Assembly: GCF_040493455.1 (NCBI RefSeq)
Contig: NZ_JANFDA010000003.1
Coordinates: forward strand, 124,001 to 188,000
Origin: Microcosmobacter sp040493455
Lineage (GTDB): Bacteria; Bacteroidota; Bacteroidia; Flavobacteriales; Flavobacteriaceae
DNA length: 64,000 nucleotides
Reading direction: 5' to 3'
Shown in pieces: positions 41,384 through 50,687 of the stretch. The notes beneath the pieces were generated by a model. That model saw only the letters and a list, made by a program, of their open reading frames with translations, made no database searches and had not been told where the DNA came from. A program made the translations under genes and the position numbers. Position 1 is the stretch's first letter; every line of letters begins with the position of its first letter.

Positions 41384-41914
41384 ATGAAAAAAATACTTGC
41401 ATTTGCTGGAAGTAACAGCAAAACATCAATAAACAAGCAGCTCGCAATATATGCTGCAAGCTTAGTTGAAGACTCAGAGGTTACAGTTTTAGATCTCAAT
41501 GATTTTGAACTACCACTTTACGGTATAGATTATGAAATGGAACATGGGATTCCTAAAGCCGCAGAAGAACTTTTAGACCATATCAAAACATCTGATGGTA
41601 TTGTGCTATCCTTAGCTGAGCATAACGGAGCTTACGCTACAGTGTTCAAGAACATATTCGATTGGATGTCTAGAATTGACAACAAGCTTTGGAGTAACGT
41701 GCCGATGCTACTTATGGCAACTTCACCAGGAGGTAGAGGAGGTGCTACAGTATTAGAGATTGCAGAAGGACGTTTCAAGTATATGGGAGGTAATATAATT
41801 GCAGTTTTTTCCTTACCTTCATTTGGAGCAAATTTCTCAGAAGGAAAGATTATTAACGAAGAGCTTGATAGTGGTTTAAAACAAGCTGTTATGGAGCTTC
41901 AAAATCAATTATAA
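41384..41914 (+). CDS. NAD(P)H-dependent FMN reductase family protein
   Basis: 176 residues with the flavodoxin-like fold of the NADPH-dependent FMN reductases. The phosphate-binding loop is AGSNSKTSINKQL (about 8-20), then LSLAEHNGAYATVFKNIFDW and a Gly-rich loop LMATSPGGRGGATVL. These enzymes reduce quinones, azo dyes, chromate or free flavin with NAD(P)H. Its position ahead of a marR gene and two pirin genes, behind a palindromic operator, suggests a role in detoxifying quinones or other electrophiles. Confidence 0.85.
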   Translation: MKKILAFAGSNSKTSINKQLAIYAASLVEDSEVTVLDLNDFELPLYGIDYEMEHGIPKAAEELLDHIKTSDGIVLSLAEHNGAYATVFKNIFDWMSRIDNKLWSNVPMLLMATSPGGRGGATVLEIAEGRFKYMGGNIIAVFSLPSFGANFSEGKIINEELDSGLKQAVMELQNQL

Positions 41915-41917
41915 GCC

Positions 41918-42331
41918 ATGTCATATCTCAAAACCAAAGAAAACGACGCTGATGTAACTGAATTCTTGAATAGTATCTCTGATGATACCCAAAGAGAAGA
42001 CAGTATAAAATTACTCGGTATGATAGAAAAAATCACTGATTCTAAAGCGAAAATGTGGGGAAAGGCCATGGTTGGTTTTGGGAATTATACGTATAAAACG
42101 AAAGCAGGTAAAGTTGGTGAATGGTTTTATATTGGGTTTTCGCCAAGAAAACAGAACTTGTCTTTGCATCTTATGTTTGGTTTAGAAGATGAAAAAGAGC
42201 TTTTAGCACAATTGGGTAAGCATACCACAGGAAAAGGATGTTTATACATTAAACGCTTAGAAGATGTTGATACCGATGTGCTACAGAAGATAATGACAAG
42301 TACTTATAACAGTATGAAAAACATGGTATAG
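41918..42331 (+). CDS. DUF1801-domain protein
   Basis: 137 residues, soluble. The family signature is visible: DVTEFLNSISDDTQREDSIKLLGMIEKITDSKAKMWG-like N-terminal helices (residues about 10-50), then GKAMVGFGNYTYKTKAGKVGEWF and the KGCLYIKRLEDVD segment. The fold resembles YdhG/DUF1801 proteins with SHS2-like sheets; the function is unknown. It is 3 bp downstream of the reductase gene and 3 bp upstream of marR, firmly inside the operon. Confidence 0.85.
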   Translation: MSYLKTKENDADVTEFLNSISDDTQREDSIKLLGMIEKITDSKAKMWGKAMVGFGNYTYKTKAGKVGEWFYIGFSPRKQNLSLHLMFGLEDEKELLAQLGKHTTGKGCLYIKRLEDVDTDVLQKIMTSTYNSMKNMV

Positions 42332-42334
42332 GTA

Positions 42335-42772
42335 ATGGGAGATTTATCAAAAGATATCAATTCAACATTTCCAAATAATAAAGTGAAGGCTTTATTGAAT
42401 ATTATTTATACCGCTAACTGGATAAGCAGTCAGCAAAATGCGTTCTTTAAACCTTTTGGTATTTCACCTCAACAGTATAACATATTAAGGATTCTAAGAG
42501 GCGCCAATAAACCGCTTAAGGTGCAAACCATAAAAGAGCGAATGTTAGAGCGTTCACCAAACGCAACGCGTTTAATGGACAAGCTTTGTGATAAAAACCT
42601 TATTGGGCGATCACCAAGCCCCAATGATAGGAGAGTTGTATACATTGAGATAACTAAGAAAGGCCTTAATCTTCTTGATGACATCTCATTAGAAATGAAA
42701 GAAGATTATATCGATAATTTAACAGAAGAAGAGGCTGGGCTACTTAGTGATTTGTTAGATAGAATACGATAA
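42335..42772 (+). CDS. MarR-family transcriptional regulator
   Basis: 145 residues. The winged helix-turn-helix covers about 40-110: GISPQQYNILRILRG, LKVQTIKERMLERSPNATRLMDKL, and the wing RSPSPNDRRVVYIEITKKG. Flanking helices form the dimer interface. MarR proteins of this operon type repress quinone or electrophile stress genes and let go when a Cys is modified; one Cys (LCDKNL, about residue 84) is present. Two related palindromes, before the operon and just after this gene, are its likely operators. Confidence 0.9.
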   Translation: MGDLSKDINSTFPNNKVKALLNIIYTANWISSQQNAFFKPFGISPQQYNILRILRGANKPLKVQTIKERMLERSPNATRLMDKLCDKNLIGRSPSPNDRRVVYIEITKKGLNLLDDISLEMKEDYIDNLTEEEAGLLSDLLDRIR

Positions 42773-42783
42773 AAATTTTAATC

Positions 42784-42807
42784 AAATATTTTCCATGGAA
42801 AATATTT
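42784..42807. promoter_or_regulatory. Putative MarR operator O2, perfect 24-bp palindrome
   Basis: AAATATTTTCCA followed directly by its exact reverse complement, between marR and the first pirin gene. There is no T-run or hairpin loop, so it is an operator rather than a terminator. No promoter-like TAnnTTTG is evident just downstream. It may act as a road-block, as a second dimer site that loops with O1, or with an unrecognised promoter. Confidence 0.65.
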
Positions 42808-42827
42808 AAATGAAAGGAGAATTAAAC

Positions 42828-43700
42828 ATGAAAACTAATAGTATAAAGAAAATAGGACGTAGCGATTTTGTCAACATGGGACCAGTGCGTTTAAGACAGC
42901 CGTTACCAACGCAAGATATAGAGATGATAGATCCGTTTATCTTGCTGCATCATTATGGACCGTATGAAATCAGTCCAGAAAACAACCCTTTTGATCTTGG
43001 ACCACATCCGCATCGCGGTTTCGAGCCAATTACCTTTTTAGTTCAGGGAGAACAATTACATAGAGATTCGCTCGGTAATGAAAGCGTAGTTAGAGGAGGC
43101 GATGTGCAGTGGACTACAGCAGGTAGAGGTATAGTACACGCCGAAGGGCCGTCTAAAGAATTTGTGCAACGAGGTGGTACGATGGAAGGTATTCAACTAT
43201 GGCTCAATTTACCAGCAGAGAAGAAGATGATTCAGCCTAATTATCAGCATGTAAAACATGAGGATTTTAATAAAATTATTTCTGAAGATGAATTAGTTTC
43301 AATCCAAGTCATTGCAGGTACTCTTGAAGGAAAGACAGGTAGAATAGCAACTCAGACATCTGTGAATGTTTACATGATTGATATTGAAGAAGGAGGTGAA
43401 TATGATTTGAAGATTGAAAACAATCATCAATCTATGGTTTACCTTTTGAATGGAAGCGTAAAAATTAATGATGACTCCAGATTGATGAAAGATGAAAATC
43501 AATTGGTTGAATTCAACCAGGATGGAGATGGTTTCAAGATTTCAGCAGATTCAAAAAGTAAATTACTGTTCCTGTCTGGAGAGCCATTCAAAGAAAAGGT
43601 AGCAAGTTGGGGACCTTATGTGATGAACACCCAAACAGAGTTATTGGAAGCAATGCGAGATTATCAAATGGGTAAGATGGGATTTCTTCCAGCAAATTAA
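42828..43700 (+). CDS. Pirin-family protein 1
   Basis: 290 residues from the ATG at 42828 (MKTNSIKK). The ATG six codons earlier is rejected because AAAGGAG lies between them at a good ribosome-binding distance from 42828. The bicupin fold shows iron-ligand motifs GPHPHRGFEPITF and GRGIVHAEGP. Pirins of this kind can act as quercetin (flavonoid) dioxygenases or regulators. As part of the MarR operon it may oxidise aromatic compounds or quinol-type stressors. Confidence 0.88.
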   Translation: MKTNSIKKIGRSDFVNMGPVRLRQPLPTQDIEMIDPFILLHHYGPYEISPENNPFDLGPHPHRGFEPITFLVQGEQLHRDSLGNESVVRGGDVQWTTAGRGIVHAEGPSKEFVQRGGTMEGIQLWLNLPAEKKMIQPNYQHVKHEDFNKIISEDELVSIQVIAGTLEGKTGRIATQTSVNVYMIDIEEGGEYDLKIENNHQSMVYLLNGSVKINDDSRLMKDENQLVEFNQDGDGFKISADSKSKLLFLSGEPFKEKVASWGPYVMNTQTELLEAMRDYQMGKMGFLPAN

Positions 43701-43712
43701 AAAAGAAAGAAT

Positions 43713-44429
43713 ATGAAAACAATAGTGCATACATCAGACAGTAGAGGTTTTGCGAACCATGGTTGGCTAAAATCTCACCATACATTTAGCTTTGCGAGTT
43801 ACTACGATGCTAACAGAATGAATTTTGGAGCTCTAAGAGTGCTCAATGACGATGTGGTTCAGCCTAAAATGGGTTTTGGAACTCATCCACACGAAAACAT
43901 GGAGATTATTTCTATACCTCTAAAAGGCGCATTATCTCATAAAGATAGTATGGGGAACAAACGCGCTATAGAAGTGGATGAGGTGCAAGTCATGAGTGCG
44001 GGAACAGGTCTGACACATTCAGAGTTCAATGACAGTAAAACAGATGAGGTAAATTTCTTGCAACTTTGGATTATTCCTGAAGAAAAGAACGTAATCCCAA
44101 ACTATGAGCAACGAAAATTTGATACTCAAGATCAAGTTAATCAGCTTCAAACTTTAGTAGCTCCCAAAGATAAGCTGGAAGGTGAGGCTTTACCAATAAG
44201 TCAACAAGCTTATATCTATAGGTCAAAGTTAGAAGCTGGTAAAACACTAGATATTGCAACTAAGTCACCAAATAATGGACTATACGTTTTTGTGATTGAA
44301 GGAGCTCTTAAAATTGATGATTCAACGCTTGGTAACAGAGATGCGATAGGCATATATGAGTTTGATGGACTTACCGTAGAAGCCAACGAAGATTCAAGAT
44401 TTATAGTTATTGAAGTACCTATGAATTAA
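43713..44429 (+). CDS. Pirin-family protein 2 (YhaK-like)
   Basis: 238 residues, a bicupin with SRGFANHGWLKSHHTFSFA at the start, metal-ligand motifs GTHPHENMEIIS and GLTHSEFND, and the C-terminal cupin without clear ligands. It is shorter than pirin 1 and closer to the YhaK subgroup, which in some bacteria responds to oxidative stress. It is 12 bp downstream of pirin 1, last in the operon, and followed by a terminator. Confidence 0.88.
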   Translation: MKTIVHTSDSRGFANHGWLKSHHTFSFASYYDANRMNFGALRVLNDDVVQPKMGFGTHPHENMEIISIPLKGALSHKDSMGNKRAIEVDEVQVMSAGTGLTHSEFNDSKTDEVNFLQLWIIPEEKNVIPNYEQRKFDTQDQVNQLQTLVAPKDKLEGEALPISQQAYIYRSKLEAGKTLDIATKSPNNGLYVFVIEGALKIDDSTLGNRDAIGIYEFDGLTVEANEDSRFIVIEVPMN

Positions 44430-44451
44430 TAGATTAAGTATTACTTGAAAT

Positions 44452-44480
44452 TGGGCATCCTGCAAAGGATGCCTTTTTTA
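44452..44480 (+). terminator. Terminator of the reductase-pirin operon
   Basis: GGCATCC and GGATGCC pair around TGCAAA, followed by TTTTTT. Confidence 0.88.
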
Positions 44481-44522
44481 TTAAAAAATGCGATATTTGT
44501 CATTCACTACAAAAATTGATAG

Positions 44523-44705
44523 ATGGCAATGAATAAAAATACGGTCTTAGCTTGGGCTACGACCATTATGATAATAGTTGGAATGGGATTAATAGCATTA
44601 GGAGCCTTTAGGTATGATGATGTAGCAGGATGGGGTTTTGCCGCAGTTGGCGTTGGCTTCTTCTGTATTGCATGGGTGTTTAACGCGCTTAAAGGTAGAG
44701 TATAG
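44523..44705 (+). CDS. CAL67264-family small membrane protein
   Basis: 60 residues with two transmembrane helices (about 9-28 and 36-53) and the conserved FRYDDVAGWGFAAVG loop. I associate it with the CAL67264 family, a short membrane protein found next to ettA in Flavobacteriaceae, exactly as here (2-bp gap). Function unknown. Linkage to ettA suggests a translation- or energy-related role, which is inference. Confidence 0.75.
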   Translation: MAMNKNTVLAWATTIMIIVGMGLIALGAFRYDDVAGWGFAAVGVGFFCIAWVFNALKGRV

Positions 44706-44707
44706 TT

Positions 44708-46399
44708 ATGAGTGATGATAAAAAAATAATATTCTCAATGGCTGGAGTGACCAAGACCTTTCAAGGTGCAAATACTCCAGTATTAAAAAACATTTATTTA
44801 AGCTTCTTTTATGGAGCAAAAATTGGAATCCTAGGACTTAACGGTTCAGGTAAGTCTACATTATTAAAAATTATAGCAGGAGTCGATAAAAACTATCAAG
44901 GCGATGTTGTGTTTTCTCAAGACTATTCTGTGGGGTATTTGGAACAAGAACCACAACTAGATGATGAGAAAACAGTATTGGATGTTGTTAAGGAAGGTGT
45001 TGCGGAAACTGTTGCCATACTAGACGAATACAATAGCATAAATGATCAGTTTGGTCTTGAAGAAGTTTATAGCGATCCAGATAAGATGGAAAAGCTAATG
45101 AACAGACAAGCTGAGCTTCAAGATAAGATAGACGCTTCTAATGCTTGGGAGTTAGATACCAAGCTAGAGATAGCAATGGATGCGCTTCGTACACCTGAAG
45201 GCGATAAAAAGATAGGTGTGCTTTCTGGTGGAGAGCGTCGTCGTGTTGCATTATGTAGACTATTACTACAAGAACCAGATGTACTATTACTAGATGAGCC
45301 AACGAACCACTTAGATGCAGAATCAGTGCATTGGTTAGAACATCATTTGGCACAGTATAAAGGCACTGTTATTGCGGTAACACACGATAGATATTTCTTA
45401 GATAATGTAGCAGGTTGGATATTAGAACTCGATAGAGGAGAAGGTATCCCTTGGAAAGGGAATTATTCATCTTGGTTGGATCAAAAAGCAAAGCGTTTAG
45501 CCCAAGAGCAAAAGCAAGCCAGTAAACGTCAAAAAACCTTGGAGCGAGAGTTAGAGTGGGTTAGAATGGCACCAAAAGGTCGACAGGCTAAACAGAAAGC
45601 TCGTCTCAACAATTATGAAAAGTTGATGAGCCAAGATCAGAAGCAGCTCGATGATAAGCTAGAAATTTATATTCCTAATGGACCAAGACTTGGAACCAAT
45701 GTCATTGAAGCCACAGGAGTTAGCAAGGCTTATGGAGACAAACTACTTTATGAAGACCTTAATTTTAAACTACCACAAGCAGGTATTGTAGGTATTATTG
45801 GACCAAATGGTGCTGGTAAAACTACAATCTTCAGAATGATCATGGGCGAAGAGTCTTCAGATAAGGGAGAGTTTGCAGTTGGCGAAACTGCAAAGATTGC
45901 TTATGTAGATCAGAGCCATTCAAATATAGATCCAGAAAAAACTATTTGGCAAAACTTTAGTGAAGAGCAGGAGTTGATTATGATGGGTAATCGTCAGGTG
46001 AACTCGAGAGCATATTTAAGTCGTTTCAATTTTTCTGGTAGTGAACAGAATAAAAAAGTTAAACTACTTTCTGGAGGAGAGCGAAACCGACTTCACCTTG
46101 CGATGACATTAAAAGAAGAAGGGAATGTGCTACTTCTAGATGAACCCACTAACGATCTTGATGTCAATACATTAAGAGCTTTAGAAGAAGGTTTAGAAAA
46201 CTTTGCAGGATGCGCTGTAGTAATCTCTCACGATAGATGGTTCTTAGACAGAATTTGTACACATATTTTGGCTTTCGAAGGAGAAAGTCAAGTATATTTC
46301 TTTGAAGGAAGTTTCAGTGATTATGAAGAAAACAAGAAGAAGCGCCTTGGAGGAGATATAATGCCAAAACGAATTAAGTATAAGAAGTTAGTTCGGTAG
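44708..46399 (+). CDS. ettA: Energy-dependent translational throttle protein EttA
   Basis: 563 residues, an ABC-F ATPase with two nucleotide-binding domains and no membrane part. Walker A GLNGSGKST at 43-51 and GPNGAGKTT in the second half; signatures LSGGERRRVAL and LSGGERNRLHL; an arm insert around 85-130 and the linker rich in Lys/Gln (KRLAQEQKQASKRQ). EttA binds the ribosomal E site and couples initiation to the ATP/ADP ratio. It overlaps the convergent SGNH-like gene by 12 bp. Confidence 0.93.
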   Translation: MSDDKKIIFSMAGVTKTFQGANTPVLKNIYLSFFYGAKIGILGLNGSGKSTLLKIIAGVDKNYQGDVVFSQDYSVGYLEQEPQLDDEKTVLDVVKEGVAETVAILDEYNSINDQFGLEEVYSDPDKMEKLMNRQAELQDKIDASNAWELDTKLEIAMDALRTPEGDKKIGVLSGGERRRVALCRLLLQEPDVLLLDEPTNHLDAESVHWLEHHLAQYKGTVIAVTHDRYFLDNVAGWILELDRGEGIPWKGNYSSWLDQKAKRLAQEQKQASKRQKTLERELEWVRMAPKGRQAKQKARLNNYEKLMSQDQKQLDDKLEIYIPNGPRLGTNVIEATGVSKAYGDKLLYEDLNFKLPQAGIVGIIGPNGAGKTTIFRMIMGEESSDKGEFAVGETAKIAYVDQSHSNIDPEKTIWQNFSEEQELIMMGNRQVNSRAYLSRFNFSGSEQNKKVKLLSGGERNRLHLAMTLKEEGNVLLLDEPTNDLDVNTLRALEEGLENFAGCAVVISHDRWFLDRICTHILAFEGESQVYFFEGSFSDYEENKKKRLGGDIMPKRIKYKKLVR

Positions 46400-47287
46400 T
46401 TCTTTAATCCAATTAGCTATTCTCAAACTTATTTTTGCTCCACTTTCTTTATGAAGGTGAGCGCCGTCGATATAATGATAGCCCGAGTTATCATTAGTTA
46501 GGTCTAGATACCCTTTGCTTGAGCTAATTGCTTCAGATATTTTTGAATCAAAATCGGGCATATATGTGTTTTCTATGTCCATAAGTTCTGGATGAATAGG
46601 AAGCCTAACCAAGTATACATTTCCATAAGTACTTAAAAACTCTATAGTTTTCATCAAATAGGAAAGACGAGCGCTTGAGTAATTATATTTTTTGAGATTC
46701 TTCTTGTAATCATTTATTGTGAATAGCGTTCTATTGGCAACACTGGTTGAATCATTGTCAATATTGACTTCTAGCCATCCATCATCATGCAAAAATGCAG
46801 GCGAAGATTTGGATAATATGTTATAATAATTCCCTTCAAAATGATTAATCAAATAGTTATAGTTTGCAGAGTTTGAAGGCTCTTTCACACTATTCAAAAA
46901 AGATTTGTTTTCTCTAAAAGTATCAATATCATTAGGGTTTTTAGACGTAGAAGAAATGCTCCAAGGATCTACAGTGACTATAAAAACCTGATCACTTTTT
47001 GTTGTGTCCAATTTCGATTTAATACTATTTAAATAAACATCTCCATATTTGCTAGCATAGATAGCAAAGGCATAATTAAAAGGTTCTACCTCAAGATGCT
47101 TTTTGAGAATTTCAGGTTGAATTCCTTGAGCAGCTTTAGAAGTTCCAAGTATAAGATTAGACTTTTGTGTGCCAGTTAGCTTCAGGTAGAATTGATCAGA
47201 ATGACCATCCGCTCTTGAAAATACAGCTAATATTGTTACTGTTACCAACAATGAAAAAACACTAATATGTACTATAAACTTTTTCAT
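46388..47287 (-). CDS. SGNH-like (DltD/AlgX-type) membrane-anchored protein
   Basis: 299 residues with one N-terminal membrane anchor (about 5-23) and a periplasmic domain. A Ser-containing block ILGTSKAAQG at 47-55 (candidate nucleophile Ser50) and a C-terminal DGAHL with Asp274 and His277 follow the SGNH-hydrolase pattern of acyl-transfer partners. It is 3 bp downstream of the MBOAT gene, as DltD and AlgJ/X partners commonly are. Likely role: moving the acyl group delivered by the MBOAT protein onto a surface polymer or small molecule. Sequence identity to named families is not clear. Confidence 0.7.
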   Translation of the reverse strand: MKKFIVHISVFSLLVTVTILAVFSRADGHSDQFYLKLTGTQKSNLILGTSKAAQGIQPEILKKHLEVEPFNYAFAIYASKYGDVYLNSIKSKLDTTKSDQVFIVTVDPWSISSTSKNPNDIDTFRENKSFLNSVKEPSNSANYNYLINHFEGNYYNILSKSSPAFLHDDGWLEVNIDNDSTSVANRTLFTINDYKKNLKKYNYSSARLSYLMKTIEFLSTYGNVYLVRLPIHPELMDIENTYMPDFDSKISEAISSSKGYLDLTNDNSGYHYIDGAHLHKESGAKISLRIANWIKELPN

Positions 47288-47290
47288 AAA

Positions 47291-48742
47291 TCAAAACTGA
47301 AAATACACAAAATCCTGTTGCTTTTCTCCAAATAAAAATATCATTACAACAATAACATAATACACAGTCCATCGCGCCCAAAGATTTGTATTTGGGCTAA
47401 AGCTTAAAGCATATTTTTTTCTTCTCCCAATCCATTCAATACTTAACATTATCAATACAAAAAGTAATACCAGAACAGCTTCTAGTTTGCCCACTCTAAA
47501 TACATAAGGCATGCTAAATAGAGATGCATTGAGCATATTTTTTATATAATCTAGAGCAATAGTAATGGATTCCGCTCTAAAGAATATCCAACCTATTGTG
47601 GTAAGACAAAAAGTGGTTAATATGGATAAGAAGTCCCTTAAACTAAATATATACCTATCTATTGCAACAATATTGAGGTAACGCCTATTTCTATTAGCTA
47701 AATATAAAGGAATAAATAACAGTGCGTTAAATAATCCCCAAAATACAAACGTCCAATTTGCACCATGCCACAAGCCACTTATTAGAAACACGATGAAAAT
47801 GTTTCTTATTGCTTTAGTTTTCCCAAGCTTACTGCCACCCAATGGTATGTAGACATAATCTTTGAACCATGATGTTAGTGATATGTGCCAACGTCTCCAA
47901 AACTCAGCTATATTCCTAGAAAAATAGGGGTAAGCAAAGTTCTGTTTTAAGTTAAACCCGAATAACTTACCTGTGCCTATAGCAATATCCGTATACCCTG
48001 AAAAGTCTCCATAAATCTGGAAAGCAAAAGCTACTGCACCCAGAGCAAGAGCGCTTCCCGAATATTGTGTATAGTTATCAAATACTTGGTTGGCGATTAT
48101 TGCACAATTATCTGCGACAACTACCTTTTTGAATAAGCCCCAAATGATTTGACCTATACCATCGGTAGCTTTGTTATAATCGAAATGCCGCTTCTTAAAG
48201 AATTGCGGTAACAAGTTAGTTGCTCTTTCTATTGGACCAGCTACCAACTGGGGAAAGAAACTAACAAAGGCAAAGAAGGCTATAGCATCATTCGTAGGTT
48301 CTAACTTTCGTCGATAAACATCTATTGTATAGCTGAGTGTTTGAAACGTGTAAAAACTTATGCCAACAGGGATAATAATATTCAGACTATTAGATTCTAA
48401 GTTAACGCCCATAAACGTAAAGGCGTCTACGAAGCTTTGTACAAAGAAATCATAGTATTTAAAAACACCTAATAACCCAAGGTTAGCAATGATACTGACT
48501 AGTAATAATGTCTTACGTTTATGTTTTACTGATGTTTTAGACAAGGCTTTTCCAACGAAGAAATCAACACTGGAGCTAAAGATGATAAGTGCTAAGAACC
48601 TCCAATCCCACCAACCATAAAATATATAGCTTGTGAGTACTAATAGTGCATTCTGAATTTTTAATGCTCCTCTATTAATTGCCCAGTAAATAGCAAATAC
48701 TATTGGTAGAAATATTGCAAAATCAATAGAGTTAAAGAGCAT
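47291..48742 (-). CDS. MBOAT-family O-acyltransferase
   Basis: 483 residues with about ten membrane helices. It starts MLFNSIDFAIFLPIVFAIYW, typical of AlgI/PatA-type proteins. Key marks are SFFPQLVAGPIERA, the FRDFSGY-like FSGYTDIAIG, FWRRWHISLTSWFKDYVYIPLGG, and the catalytic His326 in GLWHGANWTF. These enzymes pass acyl groups across the inner membrane for alginate or peptidoglycan acetylation, among others. It is 6 bp downstream of a methyltransferase gene, which is unusual. No polysaccharide-synthesis gene is adjacent. Confidence 0.9.
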   Translation of the reverse strand: MLFNSIDFAIFLPIVFAIYWAINRGALKIQNALLVLTSYIFYGWWDWRFLALIIFSSSVDFFVGKALSKTSVKHKRKTLLLVSIIANLGLLGVFKYYDFFVQSFVDAFTFMGVNLESNSLNIIIPVGISFYTFQTLSYTIDVYRRKLEPTNDAIAFFAFVSFFPQLVAGPIERATNLLPQFFKKRHFDYNKATDGIGQIIWGLFKKVVVADNCAIIANQVFDNYTQYSGSALALGAVAFAFQIYGDFSGYTDIAIGTGKLFGFNLKQNFAYPYFSRNIAEFWRRWHISLTSWFKDYVYIPLGGSKLGKTKAIRNIFIVFLISGLWHGANWTFVFWGLFNALLFIPLYLANRNRRYLNIVAIDRYIFSLRDFLSILTTFCLTTIGWIFFRAESITIALDYIKNMLNASLFSMPYVFRVGKLEAVLVLLFVLIMLSIEWIGRRKKYALSFSPNTNLWARWTVYYVIVVMIFLFGEKQQDFVYFQF

Positions 48743-48748
48743 TTTCGC

Positions 48749-50353
48749 TTATTTTCCTTTTAGTAAATTCACGCTCACAGTAGCTAATTCACTATTTGGG
48801 AATTTTGCAAAATGATTCTCATCTGGATGCAACCCTGCCATTGAAGCAATACGATTGAAAACATCAACTTCTAAAATATACTGATCGCTATAGCCATGTG
48901 TAGCATCATAAGCAGTAGCAGCTGTTTTTCCTAAATTATTAGATGTAAGTTCAGGATTAATGGTATGAAGCTCTATAATAAGTAGCCCAAATTTTTCAAC
49001 ATATGGTTTCCATTTCTCTAGATGTTCCAGTAATGAAGCTTCCACCGAATTATTGCTCAATCGTTGTCCAGCAGATGCATAAGCACCAGAAGAAGTACTA
49101 ATAATACTATTACCATTCTTAGGAGGATCCCATATACGATTGTGATCTAAAAAAGTTCTAACATTTAAGAGATCTTTCAGCTCAATATCATAATCCTCAT
49201 CGAGATCTTTAGCTAATAAATCTGGTCTGCCAATATCTCCCCAAATCACTTTTGCCCAGATATCGGCTTTTATCAAATTGGCTCTGGTCACTTTTAGTGC
49301 TGCCTTGTTGAAATCTGCCCCAACTAAAAATAAAGGATGCTCTTCCAACATTTGCCCTCTTAAGGTACGTTGTTCTATAACATCAAAAATGTGTTCTATA
49401 AAAGCGCCATTACCACAGCCCATATCCAGAATACCTTTTGGCTGTTCGTCTATTGGTCTGTTAAAAAGTTCTATAATGATTTCATCAATGACCTTAAAAT
49501 AAGTGGAGTGTGCACCACCACTTCCCCAAACATTCATTTCTCTATGGACGTGTTTTTCGGTCTCATCGGGAGAATCAGTTTTTAATACTAATGGATTACC
49601 AAAGATGAGTTCATCCAACGATACAAATGTCGGTAAGTAAGATACAGTAACACCATAAGCACTGGCACGTTTAGCGAAAAATAAACCTTCATCTGTGAAT
49701 CGATAGGTTTCTTTTTTCTTTTTAAACCAGCCTAAATGAGAAAAGAAATCTAATATTTTTTTGAAACTTTCAGGGTCTTTATGATATTCCTGTGCTCTAA
49801 ACGAGGCTTCCATAAAGTATTTGTGGAAGAGTCCGTTAACTCCCAAAAGCACAACTATAGGTCCAGCGATAGCACCTTCAATGTGCTTTAGTACTTGAGA
49901 CTCTATGGCATCAGATTCGGTATTCTTCATACCAAATTTGTTTTCAAACTTCTTGAATATCTTTTCAAGAACAATAAATACATCTGCTCCCATGCGCTCT
50001 TCTGGGAATTTGGCAGAATACTTCAATAGATTTACTACATCTTTGTATAAAGGAGCAAGTCCAAATGCTTTTTCTGAGTTGGAGTTTATTTCGTAAGAAA
50101 CACTGTTGTTTTCATTATTTAAATGTTGATTTAGCCATCCTTGTGAACATAGAATACGTAAAGCCACATTGAGATAACCTTCATTAGCATTGAATGTGCT
50201 CGATAAATCTGAAAGCTCACATTTTTTGTGCTCTAACAGGTGGCTTAATACACCCTTTTTGTGTAAAACAAAAGCGGTTGGAGCGGTTGCAATTCCATCT
50301 AAATGCCTGAAAATGGAACTTCTTAATTGGGACTTATCTTGCTTTGTTAACAT
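48749..50353 (-). CDS. SAM-dependent methyltransferase with two winged-helix domains (AprA-like)
   Basis: 534 residues, cytosolic. Two winged-helix-like segments come first (about 8-90 and 150-240; each has an ATAPTAFVLHKKGVL-like or AIAGPIVVLLGVNGLF-like opening followed by FxKILDFFSHLGW-type motifs), then a class I Rossmann methyltransferase domain with ILDMGCGNGAF at about 307-318, and NVRTFLDHNRIW downstream. The double-helix-domain plus MT layout resembles the AprA-type methyltransferase regions of polyketide synthases, here as a standalone protein. It heads an operon with MBOAT and SGNH-like genes, so the product may be a lipid or polyketide-like acyl chain. Substrate unknown. Confidence 0.7.
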   Translation of the reverse strand: MLTKQDKSQLRSSIFRHLDGIATAPTAFVLHKKGVLSHLLEHKKCELSDLSSTFNANEGYLNVALRILCSQGWLNQHLNNENNSVSYEINSNSEKAFGLAPLYKDVVNLLKYSAKFPEERMGADVFIVLEKIFKKFENKFGMKNTESDAIESQVLKHIEGAIAGPIVVLLGVNGLFHKYFMEASFRAQEYHKDPESFKKILDFFSHLGWFKKKKETYRFTDEGLFFAKRASAYGVTVSYLPTFVSLDELIFGNPLVLKTDSPDETEKHVHREMNVWGSGGAHSTYFKVIDEIIIELFNRPIDEQPKGILDMGCGNGAFIEHIFDVIEQRTLRGQMLEEHPLFLVGADFNKAALKVTRANLIKADIWAKVIWGDIGRPDLLAKDLDEDYDIELKDLLNVRTFLDHNRIWDPPKNGNSIISTSSGAYASAGQRLSNNSVEASLLEHLEKWKPYVEKFGLLIIELHTINPELTSNNLGKTAATAYDATHGYSDQYILEVDVFNRIASMAGLHPDENHFAKFPNSELATVSVNLLKGK

Positions 50354-50381
50354 CTGAAATCAATTAGATAGCTTTAAATAT

Positions 50382-50407
50382 AAAAAAACCATCACAACTG
50401 AGATGGT
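50382..50407 (-). terminator. Terminator-like hairpin in leader of methyltransferase operon
   Basis: On the minus strand ACCATC and GATGGT pair around an 8-base loop and run into TTTTTTT, ending about 29 bases before the start at 50353. Since transcription continues into the gene, it would work as an attenuator, or it ends an unseen upstream transcript. Confidence 0.55.
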
Positions 50408-50655
50408 CTTTATGATGAAAAGGAGATTAATTTGTTGAATATTTCCCATAGCCTAGTAATCTCTAATTGTATTCCTTTCCATTTAATCTTATGCAAGTAT
50501 CTCTTTTGGGTTTTTTAGCCAAGTAAAAATGCTTTAAAATGAAGTGATTATACCTGATTTGAATAATGCAGAATTAATACGCTAGAAAAAAATACCACTT
50601 CAAGAGACCTTTACAAAGTAATTGAGAATAATATTCGATTGAGTAGCTACTATCA

Positions 50656-50687
50656 TTTTTCGATTGCAAAAGGGGGAATCCGAAAAA
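50656..50687 (+). promoter_or_regulatory. 10-bp stem in leader of the 119-aa orphan
   Basis: TTTTTCGATT (50656-50665) pairs with AATcCGAAAAA (50677-50687), with one bulged C, around a loop holding GGGGG. It lies 43 bp before the ATG at 50731. No T-run follows, so a regulatory or mRNA-stability role is more likely than termination. Confidence 0.45.

Noticed and set aside
42784..42807. 24-bp palindrome as an intrinsic terminator after marR
   Set aside because: The stem is AT-rich with no loop and no T-run, and a near-identical copy overlaps a promoter, so an operator fits better.
50412..50438. Eight-codon ORF MMKRRLIC as a real leader peptide
   Set aside because: Too short to tell from chance and no regulatory codon run; mentioned only as part of the intergenic description.
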